Notes: a model not told the origin generated them from the letters alone. Shown: positions 8,733 to 15,915, counted from the stretch's first letter. The stretch: 64,000 nt of DNA from Nostoc piscinale CENA21 (GCF_001298445.1 NZ_CP012036.1:1801263-1865262), one strand, 5' to 3'. Numbers and translations are program-made.

Positions 8733-8891
8733 TTAAGCTACTGCTAATTGCTCACTATTCTTTATAGTTGCAGGATAGGCACTACAAACGCGATCGCATC
8801 CTCTAACGTTTTGCTCCCAGTGTTGACAGTAGCCGATTTTAGAAATGTTGAGGGATTGCTTAAAGTGTGGGCATTGTTTACAGTGGTTCAT
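8733..8891 (-). CDS. Small Cys-rich protein, 52 residues
   Basis: Begins MNHCKQCPHFKQSL and has Cys at residues 4, 7, 22, 32 and 36, with His 9 and 24, a likely small zinc-binding fold (CxxC followed by C and CxxxC). The ATG at 8891 has AAAGGA about 11 bases upstream, a good ribosome binding site. The stop is TAA at 8733-8735. It lies between two other small minus-strand genes. Function unknown; similar knuckle proteins often bind DNA, RNA or another protein. Confidence 0.55.
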   Translation of the reverse strand: MNHCKQCPHFKQSLNISKIGYCQHWEQNVRGCDRVCSAYPATIKNSEQLAVA

Positions 8892-8976
8892 GATAGTTCA
8901 TTCCTTTATCTAAGGTTTGGATTTACGGAGTGAGGCGATCGCAAGTTTTCTCAGGACGGGCGATCGCCCTTTTTGA

Positions 8977-9222
8977 TTAATAAAGGTCTAGGCTTAGGTA
9001 TTCCCATTTATTGAGAGGGCAGGTAAATTCTGAGTAACATTCTTCTAAATCTTCTTGGGTTAAGTCTTGGATCGTATTCCAGAAGTTTGCATTCTTCTTG
9101 GTAATTATGCTTTGGGGGTTCATGTACCAGCTATCGGGATAAGGTTTGGCATTTCCTGTTAGTAAAGCAGTCAGTTCTTTTACTGTGAAATCTCTTTGTT
9201 CTTTGCAGTCGATGTAAGTCAT
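8977..9222 (-). CDS. Hypothetical protein of the ATACC-NN-GGTAT regulon
   Basis: 81 residues, no family recognised. Features are a central NP..IITKKNANFW segment and an acidic C-terminal part with two Cys. The start has AAAGGAG 8 bases upstream, a strong ribosome binding site. Two copies of the palindrome ATACC-NN-GGTAT lie upstream (9256-9269 and 9337-9350), so transcription is probably repressed by the RHH protein encoded at 10164. Confidence 0.55.
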   Translation of the reverse strand: MTYIDCKEQRDFTVKELTALLTGNAKPYPDSWYMNPQSIITKKNANFWNTIQDLTQEDLEECYSEFTCPLNKWEYLSLDLY

Positions 9223-9255
9223 TTGTTTATCTCCTTTGCTGTTCTCTATATTAAT

Positions 9256-9269
9256 AATACCGTGGTATT
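9256..9269. promoter_or_regulatory. Operator-like palindrome, site 1
   Basis: AATACC-GT-GGTATT, palindromic outside the two central bases. It lies 34 bases upstream of the start at 9222, where a repressor would block its promoter. The same motif occurs at 9337, 9999, 10100 and 10147. Confidence 0.65.
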
Positions 9270-9318
9270 ACAATGGAAGTAAATAGGAGGATGATTAGTA
9301 TTTGCAAAGGTTTTGGGC
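9256..9318. repeat. About 62-bp direct repeat carrying the operator, copy A
   Basis: The palindrome is followed by a stretch containing GATGATTAGTATTTGCAAAG, which recurs at 9999-10061 with one gap and few mismatches. The whole control region was therefore duplicated in front of two different genes. Confidence 0.65.
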
Positions 9319-9336
9319 AATAATTGAATATTTACT

Positions 9337-9350
9337 TATACCACGGTATT
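9337..9350. promoter_or_regulatory. Operator-like palindrome, site 2
   Basis: TATACC-AC-GGTATT, the same motif as site 1, 68 bases away. It lies between the end of the gene at 9401 and the start at 9222. Confidence 0.6.
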
Positions 9351-9400
9351 ACGATGGTAATTCTTAGTATCACCCCCTCCAAAGGGAGGGGATAAGATAT

Positions 9401-9913
9401 TTAGTTTTTGAACAGGAGATTCAATTTTTCTTGTTTCGCTGCCTCTATGCCTTTTTCTAAAATCTCTTCGGTGCTTACCTCTACTTTGTGGTTACGGAAC
9501 CAACCGCAGTAGGACTGAATTTCAAAAGGCCACTCAGTGAGGTAATACTTACATTTCTCTAATACTTCGCTCTCTGGGGTGCTGGAGGGGAGGCAGAGGT
9601 ATTGAGCCTGACCGTAGTAGTTGTGCAGTAGACTGATTTCCCAGGTTTTGGAGTGTTTGGTAATTATTGCCTCACCACGTTCTGTAACTATGTTGCAGTC
9701 GCCTAACTTCTCGCCTGTGCGCTCTGCCTCTTCTGCTTCCTCTGCCGATGCCTCCGCCTCTTCAATTTCTGCCTCAATTTCTTCGTAGCGGTCTTGAGCA
9801 TCGTCTTGTAGTTCACTAACCGCGTCTGCTAACTCTTGCAATTGCTCTTGGAGTGCTTCGATTTCTTCAAGAGTGGTAGCGGATGCGATCGCGGTTTTGA
9901 TTGCTTCTAGCAT
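9401..9913 (-). CDS. Coiled-coil hypothetical protein of the same regulon
   Basis: 170 residues. Residues 10-68 are an almost purely helical, strongly acidic coiled coil (runs of E, A, Q and L such as EEIEAEIEEAEASAEEAEEA). Residues 70-170 form a different, compact part with several Trp, Tyr and Cys (YYGQAQYLCLP, SYCGWFRNHKVEV). No family recognised. Upstream, an operator palindrome sits at 9999-10012 inside the second copy of the 62-bp repeat, so it should be co-regulated with the 8977 gene. Confidence 0.55.
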   Translation of the reverse strand: MLEAIKTAIASATTLEEIEALQEQLQELADAVSELQDDAQDRYEEIEAEIEEAEASAEEAEEAERTGEKLGDCNIVTERGEAIITKHSKTWEISLLHNYYGQAQYLCLPSSTPESEVLEKCKYYLTEWPFEIQSYCGWFRNHKVEVSTEEILEKGIEAAKQEKLNLLFKN

Positions 9914-9998
9914 CTGTAAATCTCCTATTCAGTTATCAAGGTTCTGGTTGAATTCTGTGCGGTGCTTTGTGCTGTTTCCTCACCGCTTATAGATATAT

Positions 9999-10061
9999 AA
10001 TACCACGGTATTACTACGGATGCAATAGGAGAATGATTAGTATTTGCAAAGGTTTTGAGTT
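9999..10061. repeat. About 62-bp direct repeat, copy B, with operator site 3
   Basis: Begins with AATACC-AC-GGTATT (9999-10012) and continues like 9256-9318. It lies about 85 bases upstream of the start at 9913, in the control region between that gene and the rightward gene at 10164. Confidence 0.65.
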
Positions 10062-10099
10062 TAATTGTTCAATTTAGATTTTAAAAACTTATCCATAGT

Positions 10100-10160
10100 A
10101 ATACCCTGGTATTTCAATCTCTCCCGTGGTAATATCGGGGGTGAAGATTACCACGGTAAT
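10100..10160. promoter_or_regulatory. Operator sites 4 and 5 in front of the RHH gene
   Basis: AATACC-CT-GGTATT at 10100-10113 and ATTACC-AC-GGTAAT at 10147-10160, with a half site (CCGTGGTAATA) between them. Site 5 ends 3 bases before the ATG at 10164. A repressor bound here would block its own gene, as is usual for RHH proteins. Confidence 0.65.
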
Positions 10161-10163
10161 ACA

Positions 10164-10349
10164 ATGGCGAGAGACAGAAACACAGGTAAATTCATTCCAG
10201 AAAAAAACAGTTTTGATAAAACTCCGTTCCCGGTCAAGATGACCGCAGAGATGAAAGAATGGGTAAAAAATCGTGGTGGTGGTGAATTTGTGCGATCGCT
10301 AATTCAAGACGTAATGGATCGAGAATCTAACCAAAAATCAGAGGGATAA
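10164..10349 (+). CDS. Probable ribbon-helix-helix repressor, 61 residues
   Basis: The ATG at 10164 is chosen because operator sites fill the sequence just upstream; the frame is open further left but a longer protein would be encoded across the operators. The protein has a basic N-terminus (ARDRNTGKFIPEKN), then a beta-strand-like FPVKMTAEM, a helix (KEWVKNRGG) and a second helix (GEFVRSLIQDVMDRE), the order of an RHH fold. It is the best candidate to bind the ATACC-NN-GGTAT sites near its own gene and the genes at 8977 and 9401. DNA binding is inferred. Confidence 0.55.
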   Translation: MARDRNTGKFIPEKNSFDKTPFPVKMTAEMKEWVKNRGGGEFVRSLIQDVMDRESNQKSEG

Positions 10350-10355
10350 CTTTAG

Positions 10356-10528
10356 GCGATTGGGTATAAGCTATTAGATAGAAATGACTTTGCGTATCCC
10401 TTCCCATCTTTCATCGGCGCAAAAGTGATGAGCTTTCGCAGCGATTAGCGTCTCTTGAAAATATCCTAAGCCAGAGTACATCCACTAAGTCAAAAACTCA
10501 GACGAAAAAAATTGAGATAAGTTTTTAG
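10356..10528 (+). pseudogene. Possible broken small gene
   Basis: Two overlapping frames look protein-like. The first contains AIGYKLLDRNDFAYPFPSF and ends at TAG 10446-10448. The second contains KSDELSQRLASLENILSQ and ends at TAG 10526-10528. One extra A in the run at about 10425 would join them. There is no good start codon, so this is at best a decayed gene downstream of the RHH repressor. Confidence 0.25.
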
Positions 10529-10551
10529 TAATTGAAAGAGGGATAAAGAAA

Positions 10552-10770
10552 ATGAAGGAGGAAGACAAGAGATTTTTACAAGAATTAGCAATAAGATACT
10601 TCGCTTTTAGAAAGTTAAATCCAAAAGATATTCCTATTTCTGGTGAAGAAGCACATCAACTAATAGCGAAAATCAAAGAAAAAGAAAAGGAGCTAGGTAT
10701 AACCCCTTTTCATCCTAACTACTTAGAAATAATCAATCAAGAAGTAGTATGGTTACAACAGAAAGAATAA
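10552..10770 (+). CDS. Small hypothetical helical protein
   Basis: 72 residues, highly charged and helical: KEEDKRFLQELAIRYFAFR, then ISGEEAHQLIAKIKEKEKELG, then a C-terminal helix. No family recognised. A GAGGG stretch about 11 bases upstream of the ATG is a plausible ribosome binding site. It is the last rightward gene before the minus-strand cluster. Confidence 0.5.
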   Translation: MKEEDKRFLQELAIRYFAFRKLNPKDIPISGEEAHQLIAKIKEKEKELGITPFHPNYLEIINQEVVWLQQKE

Positions 10771-10878
10771 AATAAACTGTCTCAGTAACATTTTTAGTGA
10801 AGGCTTAATTATGCGATCGCAATTAGAAATATTCTTGCAATCAATTGTAGATAAATTAAATTTAAAACAATAATAAAA

Positions 10879-10916
10879 AAGCCCTCTGCATTCAATATAG
10901 AGAAGGCATTTTTTTA
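10879..10916. terminator. Terminator between convergent genes
   Basis: GCC-CTCT and AGAG-AA-GGC form an imperfect stem with a 2-base bulge, followed by seven T. It lies between the rightward gene ending at 10770 and the leftward ATPase gene ending at 11007 and points rightwards. Confidence 0.55.
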
Positions 10917-11006
10917 CAAACACAGACTAAATGTAGCAATGCTTCATGATGTTTGCTGGGCAATCTGAGGCTCTCACTTCTGTCCTTTATCCAGCAAGTA
11001 TTCTGT

Positions 11007-12917
11007 CTACTCTGTCTGTCTGTCCGAATCTGGATTAATTTCGATGGTATTTGCATCAATCCAGACGGCCAGACTATTCTCAACCAACTCGCTAAACAGA
11101 CGCTTTAATTCGTCAGAAGAGAAGCGATCGCCTTTAACTTTAAAGTTGGGCTGTATCTCCTGAATCACTGCTTTATCTCTGCCAGTGCGTTGTAAATAAC
11201 CGAGTAATGCTTGGGCTTGGGGCGATAAATTATGAGATTGTGTTTTGTAAGAAGCTTTATCCTCACTAACATCAAACTCCATCCGCCTATATATCGCCTC
11301 TAGTTGTTCCCTGGTTTGGGCTGTCACTGGGCGATCGCTGACTTCTGTGTGTTGAAATTTTGGGACTAAACCTAAATAGTACCCCCCTACAAAGGCAAAC
11401 ATTACGGGCTGATGTTGGCTTCTGGACTGCGCTTTTAACTCGTTATACTGCGCTCTCACTAATTCTTTATCCTTGCTATGGGTAATTACTTGATTCCCCA
11501 TAATCGCTTGCTCAATCACACCGTAAGCGTCAATTTCACGTCCGTCTTTGCAGTAGCGGTTGCCTAACAAGAGTAGACGCAAAACTTTACGTGTATTTTG
11601 GTCTAATTCCTGAATACCAATTGCTTTTAGGTTGAGTGAATGTAAGTTAACAAAAAACTTCATGTTATATTCACGCCCAACAATCAGCACGTCAAAAAGA
11701 ATCTGACCAAAATCAAAACCTAAATCTTCTGGTTTTATCTTGTTGAGTTTCGCGGCGATAGTAAGCCAATCGTCAAGAATGATGATAAACGGTGGTAACT
11801 TTTCGCGTATATCCTCAATTACCTCTAGTCGTTTGTTGTACTCAGTCTGAACGCCTAAAAAGAATGTTTTAGCTTTGTCTAGGGCATCTTCCCCAACAAA
11901 TCGGGTTACTTTACCTTGTTCTCTTAATCCATTGAATGAGTCATTTTTCACTGCCAATACTCTTATGTCAGCATCGGGGCAATTAACCTCAACTTGCCGG
12001 ATGTATTCACGGGTGACTGTACTTTTGCCCGTACCTGGATCGCCACACAGCGCGGTACTACCATCCTCCCGCGCTATACGTTGCAATATTTCGCTGATTG
12101 CCTCGCTAGTAGTGGGCGCGATCGCTGCTTGCTCGACAAACTCTTGAACAGTACCCGGATCGCCGTGGGGTAATTGGGGTGGTACTGGCTCAAATTTCTC
12201 AAAGCTCCGCCCCCCATCCAACAAGTGACCAAATTGATAATAATCATCGGCGGACATCGCCATAAGTAAGGCTGTCTGTTGCTGCGGGGTGATGCTGGCA
12301 ATAAACTGCTGTCTGGCCTCAGCAATTTTGATACCACGCAGGTATTTAATCAACTCATTTCCAGACAGTTCAAGTAACTGCTCACCAAATTTTAAAGAGT
12401 AATTAGCTCTCACGCTCTCAAAATGTTTAGTGGCGCGGTAGTGGGGTCTAATATCACTGAGGTAGTCTTTAGCCTTGCCCACTAGTAATAAACTAAGTCC
12501 ACCCAGAAACATCGCACCTAAACCAAAGTGATGCTTTAAAGGGTTATCGGCTGGCAGTTCTCGAAAAACATATAAGCTTTCATGCTGAAGAAAAGCCCAC
12601 TCGTTATAGTTTGGGTTACTAGTGCGGTATTGGTTAGCAGTCAAGTAAGGTTGGGGAATTTGTGATCGCTGTTCGTAGCGACAATATTTTTTACCCAAAA
12701 GTAAACGCTCTGTATCCCCTTCTGCCTCTAATGCTGCATCGTGTATCCGGGCTGATTTAGGGTAAAAACATAATTCTTTCTTAGCTACACCGTCCCCGAC
12801 ATGGCCTGCTAAAGTACAAAAAGCCGCGCCTAAAATCGATACCGAAAGCATCAAATTGAGACGCGGCGACAGGGAATAAACGCGCTGATTTAATTCTGAT
12901 AACTTTGCGTCTTTCAT
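11007..12917 (-). CDS. Membrane-anchored P-loop ATPase (AAA/FtsK-TraG-like)
   Basis: 636 residues. Two membrane helices at about 20-42 and 130-147 enclose a stretch of about 85 residues that would face one side of the membrane. The ATPase domain follows: Walker A CGDPGTGKST at 291-300 and Walker B FIIILDDW at 377-384. Residues about 560-630 look like a winged helix (QALLGYLQRTGRDKAVIQEI). The plan, membrane anchor then motor then DNA-binding tail, recalls FtsK and conjugative coupling proteins, but the sequence is not close enough to name it. It overlaps the membrane-protein gene upstream by 4 bases (ATGA), so the two are coupled and probably form one complex. Confidence 0.7.
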   Translation of the reverse strand: MKDAKLSELNQRVYSLSPRLNLMLSVSILGAAFCTLAGHVGDGVAKKELCFYPKSARIHDAALEAEGDTERLLLGKKYCRYEQRSQIPQPYLTANQYRTSNPNYNEWAFLQHESLYVFRELPADNPLKHHFGLGAMFLGGLSLLLVGKAKDYLSDIRPHYRATKHFESVRANYSLKFGEQLLELSGNELIKYLRGIKIAEARQQFIASITPQQQTALLMAMSADDYYQFGHLLDGGRSFEKFEPVPPQLPHGDPGTVQEFVEQAAIAPTTSEAISEILQRIAREDGSTALCGDPGTGKSTVTREYIRQVEVNCPDADIRVLAVKNDSFNGLREQGKVTRFVGEDALDKAKTFFLGVQTEYNKRLEVIEDIREKLPPFIIILDDWLTIAAKLNKIKPEDLGFDFGQILFDVLIVGREYNMKFFVNLHSLNLKAIGIQELDQNTRKVLRLLLLGNRYCKDGREIDAYGVIEQAIMGNQVITHSKDKELVRAQYNELKAQSRSQHQPVMFAFVGGYYLGLVPKFQHTEVSDRPVTAQTREQLEAIYRRMEFDVSEDKASYKTQSHNLSPQAQALLGYLQRTGRDKAVIQEIQPNFKVKGDRFSSDELKRLFSELVENSLAVWIDANTIEINPDSDRQTE

Positions 12918-13480
12918 TTTTTACGAAGGTAGAAAAATATAACAACAGAAGCAGCGACCGCAAACATTAGAAATAGCCCGTAATTACCTTGTTTTGGTTC
13001 TTGGATGCCTTCATAAGTTTTGACTTGCTCGGAAACCGTGTAGAAACTCTTACGGGCTATGCTGTCCATGCTTTTAGAATCTGCGGTTAACTTCCAAGAA
13101 CTTGCGGAAAGCATTAAACTGCGAGTTACACCAATGCCGAATTTCTGGCGGTCGCTGATTTGGGGAATGATGCTGTTGTTAAATCGCAAATAGCAGAGGG
13201 TAGCGGCGAAAGATACTCCAACAGGTAAACCAGCAATGACGGCGGGGAATAATCCAACACTGCCAGCAAGGTAAAGATATTGAGTTGATGTGATCTGAAA
13301 TCCTGCCAGAAAAGCACCTTGGGCAATGCCTTGAATGATGGCGATACTGCTGTCGGTTTCGGATATTGCCTGCTGTATCTGCTCTGAGTCGTACTGTTCA
13401 CCGTCTACAGTCTGTATACTTTCGTCTATAATCTCTGCGTCAAAGAAAATTGGTGTTTGTTTTTGATTGTTGGTCAGCAT
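12914..13480 (-). CDS. Membrane protein coupled to the ATPase
   Basis: 188 residues. An acidic N-terminus (FFDAEIIDES, DGEQYDSEQIQQAISETD) precedes two membrane segments at about 46-100 and a third at the C-terminus (YGLFLMFAVAASVVIFFYLR). AAAGGTG upstream is a good ribosome binding site. The 4-base overlap with the ATPase gene suggests a shared complex. No known family recognised. Confidence 0.6.
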   Translation of the reverse strand: MLTNNQKQTPIFFDAEIIDESIQTVDGEQYDSEQIQQAISETDSSIAIIQGIAQGAFLAGFQITSTQYLYLAGSVGLFPAVIAGLPVGVSFAATLCYLRFNNSIIPQISDRQKFGIGVTRSLMLSASSWKLTADSKSMDSIARKSFYTVSEQVKTYEGIQEPKQGNYGLFLMFAVAASVVIFFYLRKK

Positions 13481-13503
13481 AGAACACCTTTAGGAAGAAA
13501 ATT

Positions 13504-13526
13504 AGCCCAGGTTTCACGCCTGGGCT
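13504..13526. other. Hairpin within the minus-strand cluster
   Basis: AGCCCAGG (13504-13511) and CCTGGGCT (13519-13526) form a perfect 8-bp stem between the 201-residue gene and the membrane-protein gene. On the minus strand it is followed by AATTTTC, a weak T tract, so it may be a partial terminator that lowers expression of the membrane protein and ATPase. Confidence 0.5.
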
Positions 13527-13532
13527 TGTGTG

Positions 13533-14138
13533 TTAGTCAATCAACCGTCTGAAAAAACCTTTGGCACGATTAACAGCATTAGAACCGTGTCTGTGAATGT
13601 CTTTTAGTGTTTCTTTCGCTCTATCTGTGGGTAAAAGTCCCCGGTGCTTATCTTTAACCTGTTGCCACATCTGAGATTGTGCTTTAGCAGAATCAATTTC
13701 AATACCCCTAAGTGCTGCGCGGTGCGACTCGCTCAGTAAATTTAGCGTTCTGGAGTGCTGAAATTGCTCCTGACCTAGTTGGTTGTCAGACGAAACAACT
13801 TTTTGTTGTAATCTGTAACCTAAACGCGCATCGCTTACTCGAACTTTTGACCAGCTATCAGCCATTTTATTGACGCTATTACCTGCGGTAGCTAAAAACT
13901 GGCTTTCTTCTGACATCACAATTTCAGTTGCCTGTAATCCTTGCGATAAGTTTTCAAAAACAGCTTTGGCATTTTGGGCGCGTTGAGTTTGTTGGATTCG
14001 GAAATCTGCCACCTGTGCTGCGGCTGTCTGATTTCCGTCAAGGGCTTGAAATATTGTTTCTTGACTGATTCCCGAAAGGGAATGCAACGCAGCATAAGTG
14101 ATCGGTGCTTCCAGTTTGAGTTTTACGCTTCGGTTCAT
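13533..14138 (-). CDS. Hypothetical helical protein of the parM-like cluster
   Basis: About 201 residues from the ATG at 14138, which overlaps the upstream stop as TGATG; a GTG at 14147 would add three residues. The protein is hydrophilic and mostly helical, rich in Gln, Ala and Ser (LQQKVVSSDNQLGQEQFQHS), with a basic C-terminus (NRAKGFFRRLID). No membrane segment. No family recognised. Tight overlap with the upstream gene indicates coupling. Confidence 0.55.
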   Translation of the reverse strand: MNRSVKLKLEAPITYAALHSLSGISQETIFQALDGNQTAAAQVADFRIQQTQRAQNAKAVFENLSQGLQATEIVMSEESQFLATAGNSVNKMADSWSKVRVSDARLGYRLQQKVVSSDNQLGQEQFQHSRTLNLLSESHRAALRGIEIDSAKAQSQMWQQVKDKHRGLLPTDRAKETLKDIHRHGSNAVNRAKGFFRRLID

Positions 14139-14533
14139 CACTCCCACGCTCCTAGTTGTTCAAATCTTGTGAAGATGTTGTTAGCTCTACCTCTAGCTGC
14201 GTCATCGGTGATATCGTTGAGTGCTGTCATGTCACCCTCTGCAAGCTTCCAAATGGTTTCGTCTGGCAATTCTCCCCCGAAATTCCCTAAAAATTGACCG
14301 TGAGTTAAGGGATTTGGTGTTTCATCAATGGTTTGAAACTGGTCATAAATTCCGGTTTGCAAGTATGGCAGTGCTTCTTGAGTAATTTGTTGTTGCTGTA
14401 GCGTTCTACCTAAGTCGGGTTGGAATGGGTCATCGTTGGACACTATCTCTGCTGCTGATTGCGCCAATTCTAACGGGCATCCATTATTAGTTAATGCGTG
14501 AAACGCTTCGTAAAATAGATTCTCGTTATTCAT
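14138..14533 (-). CDS. Hypothetical protein with the shared C-terminal module (131 residues)
   Basis: Residues about 78-128 (QFLGNFGGELPDETIWKLAE, then GDMTALNDITDDAARGRANN) align with the end of the protein at 14611-15072: QFL, LPD, a G-D pair, AL followed by I-D or I-A-D, then R-F or R-L near the end. The N-terminal half is unrelated to that protein. Acidic, no membrane segment. No known family recognised. Confidence 0.55.
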   Translation of the reverse strand: MNNENLFYEAFHALTNNGCPLELAQSAAEIVSNDDPFQPDLGRTLQQQQITQEALPYLQTGIYDQFQTIDETPNPLTHGQFLGNFGGELPDETIWKLAEGDMTALNDITDDAARGRANNIFTRFEQLGAWE

Positions 14534-14573
14534 TCTTGGTAAAATCCTTGTGTGTTATTTTGACAACTAGATG

Positions 14574-14603
14574 GCGATCGCAAAAAATAAGGATTGCGAT
14601 CGC
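14574..14603. other. HIP1-containing hairpin in the cluster
   Basis: GCGATCGCAA (14574-14583) and TTGCGATCGC (14594-14603) form a perfect 10-bp stem; both arms are HIP1 octamers. It lies in the 77-base gap between the genes at 14611 and 14138 and could affect the transcript between them. Confidence 0.5.
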
Positions 14604-14610
14604 TGTTTCT

Positions 14611-15072
14611 CTATGCGGCAAATACTTCTATAGCATCGAGTTGCCGCATCGCATGAGTAGCTAAATTCCTTAGTCCTGGGTCGGCGATTTCTTCAAGTGC
14701 TAAAAAATCACCTTGTTCAAGTCTGCTAAATATATCGTCTGGTAAAACCTCCTCGAATTCTGATAAAAATTGGAATTGTCTATGAGGTTCTATTTCTTCA
14801 TATTCTTCGAGTTCTTCGTATACCTCTATTTCTTCACATTCTCCGCCTAGATACCATTCTTCATCCCCCTCATCACCTTCGTTTAGATACCAAGCAACAT
14901 AATCATCCCAATTATCAAAGCGATCGCTTTTGCACATCGGATCAACAAATACAAAGTCATACTCGCCTTCGGAATACGCTAAATAGTCATCAATATTTTT
15001 AAACGTATCCGAAAATATCGGGCAACCATAAAGGAAATCAATCCCATCTCTTAGTAGCGATGTTTCTGGCAT
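14611..15072 (-). CDS. Acidic hypothetical protein with the shared C-terminal module (153 residues)
   Basis: The ATG at 15072 is preferred because GGGAG lies 9 bases upstream; the frame is open for 15 more residues. The protein is extremely acidic in the middle (EGDEGDEEWYLGGECEEIEV, then YEELEEYEEIEPHRQ). Residues about 100-150 match the C-terminal module of the 14138 protein (QFLSEFEEVLPDDIFSRLEQ). The acidic body suggests DNA mimicry or binding to a basic partner, which is inference. No family recognised. Confidence 0.55.
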   Translation of the reverse strand: MPETSLLRDGIDFLYGCPIFSDTFKNIDDYLAYSEGEYDFVFVDPMCKSDRFDNWDDYVAWYLNEGDEGDEEWYLGGECEEIEVYEELEEYEEIEPHRQFQFLSEFEEVLPDDIFSRLEQGDFLALEEIADPGLRNLATHAMRQLDAIEVFAA

Positions 15073-15123
15073 TGTTTTTTCTCCCATCATTCTTGTATTT
15101 GACACCCTAATCACCAAATTAAA

Positions 15124-15330
15124 TTAGGCTGAAAACTCTTCTAATTGACTTAAATTAATTTCCGCCTCTGCGTGGATTTCTAACTCTAAAAAAGTTAGCG
15201 CGGCTTGAGCATCGCTAATTGTAAGGTCTGGAGAATAGTAAAGAGCAATCTTTTGGTAATCAGGATGCTTACAAATTGCAGCGATTGTTTCTTGTGCTTT
15301 GTTAATTAGTTGTTGTAGTTCCATTGACAT
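15124..15330 (-). CDS. Small hypothetical helical protein (68 residues)
   Basis: Helical and acidic (ELQQLINKAQETIAAICKHP, then ISDAQAALTFLELEIHAEAE). It starts 6 bases after the small RHH-like gene and ends 6 or about 50 bases before the next, depending on its start. No family recognised. The spacing places it firmly in the same operon. Confidence 0.5.
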   Translation of the reverse strand: MSMELQQLINKAQETIAAICKHPDYQKIALYYSPDLTISDAQAALTFLELEIHAEAEINLSQLEEFSA

Positions 15331-15336
15331 CAGGTT

Positions 15337-15501
15337 TTAATTAATCCCATCACTACCTCTTAAAGATGCAATCAAGCGATCGCCATAATTAACCAACAAG
15401 ATGGTAAAAAGTTGTGAAAGATTGTTAATTCCTGTCTGGTTAATTATTTCCTCTGCCTTTGGCACATGCTTCTCATCCAGTACTACTCTTTTTGATTTCA
15501 T
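15337..15501 (-). CDS. Small RHH-like protein, 54 residues
   Basis: Starts MKSKRVVLDEKHVPKAEEII and continues with NNLSQLFTILLVNYGDRLIA. The order (beta strand KRVVLD, helix PKAEEIINQTG, helix LSQLFTILLVNYGDRL) fits a minimal ribbon-helix-helix. The ATG overlaps the stop of the tandem-RHH gene as ATGA (15498-15501), which strongly supports that it is translated. It may form mixed dimers with the tandem protein. Confidence 0.6.
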   Translation of the reverse strand: MKSKRVVLDEKHVPKAEEIINQTGINNLSQLFTILLVNYGDRLIASLRGSDGIN

Positions 15502-15911
15502 AACTTTAAACTCCTCATCAATGCTTGTCCCTTGGGCTTTTCTGTGGCTGTCTGTGGTCTGTCTAGAGGTTGTTGAGTAGGTTTTTCTGTCTGCGGTCTG
15601 TCTGTGGTCTGTCTTGTTGCTGTCTGAGTCAATTTCCCAGACAGATGCTCACTAATTAATAAATTTGTGACAGAAGCTATATTTATTCCTCTTTCTTCTC
15701 CGTATTGTGACAACCAACTCAAATGGCGTTTATCTAGTCTCACTCTTGTGTCGCTTGTCTCAATTTGTGACAAATCAGTAAGTTTTAAGTCCCATTGGTG
15801 CTTAATTGCATCCAAAAGTAGATTTACGGTGTCGCTCAACGTTTGATAATTGAGTAATTGACGGACTCCCTCAGCTTTGGCGGCGACTGTAGCCGCGAGA
15901 CGTACTTGCAT
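15498..15911 (-). CDS. Tandem ribbon-helix-helix protein, probable ParR-like adaptor
   Basis: The ATG at 15911 is chosen: it leaves 4 bases after the ParM-like stop, whereas the longer frame would overlap that gene by 44. The 137-residue protein has two RHH-like units, one from MQVRLAATVAAKAEGVRQLL and one from TRVRLDKRHLSWLSQYGEER through ASVTNLLISEHL. The tail is a Thr/Gln/Pro-rich linker with repeated RPQT/TEKP units (DNA rich in CTGTCTGT). In ParM systems an RHH protein (ParR) binds the centromere and caps the actin filament; the position right after the actin gene fits that role. The pairing is inferred. Confidence 0.6.
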   Translation of the reverse strand: MQVRLAATVAAKAEGVRQLLNYQTLSDTVNLLLDAIKHQWDLKLTDLSQIETSDTRVRLDKRHLSWLSQYGEERGINIASVTNLLISEHLSGKLTQTATRQTTDRPQTEKPTQQPLDRPQTATEKPKGQALMRSLKL

Positions 15912-15915
15912 CTCA

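Noticed and set aside
8958..8974. GGGCGATCGCCC followed by T5 as a terminator
   Set aside because: The palindrome is a HIP1 site without a loop and no rightward gene ends there; HIP1 sites are everywhere in this genome.
9283..10075. Short peptides starting MISICKGF in both copies of the 62-base repeat, as possible leader peptides
   Set aside because: AGGAGG or AGGAGA stands directly against the ATG with no spacing, so ribosomes could not use it; the matching peptides follow from the DNA repeat.
10811..10873. 20-codon frame MRSQLEIFLQSIVDKLNLKQ
   Set aside because: Too short, no ribosome binding site, no second evidence.
15540..15640. CTGTCTGTGGT tandem DNA as a separate repeat element
   Set aside because: It encodes the Thr/Gln/Pro-rich tail of the tandem-RHH protein in frame; low-complexity coding sequence explains it.
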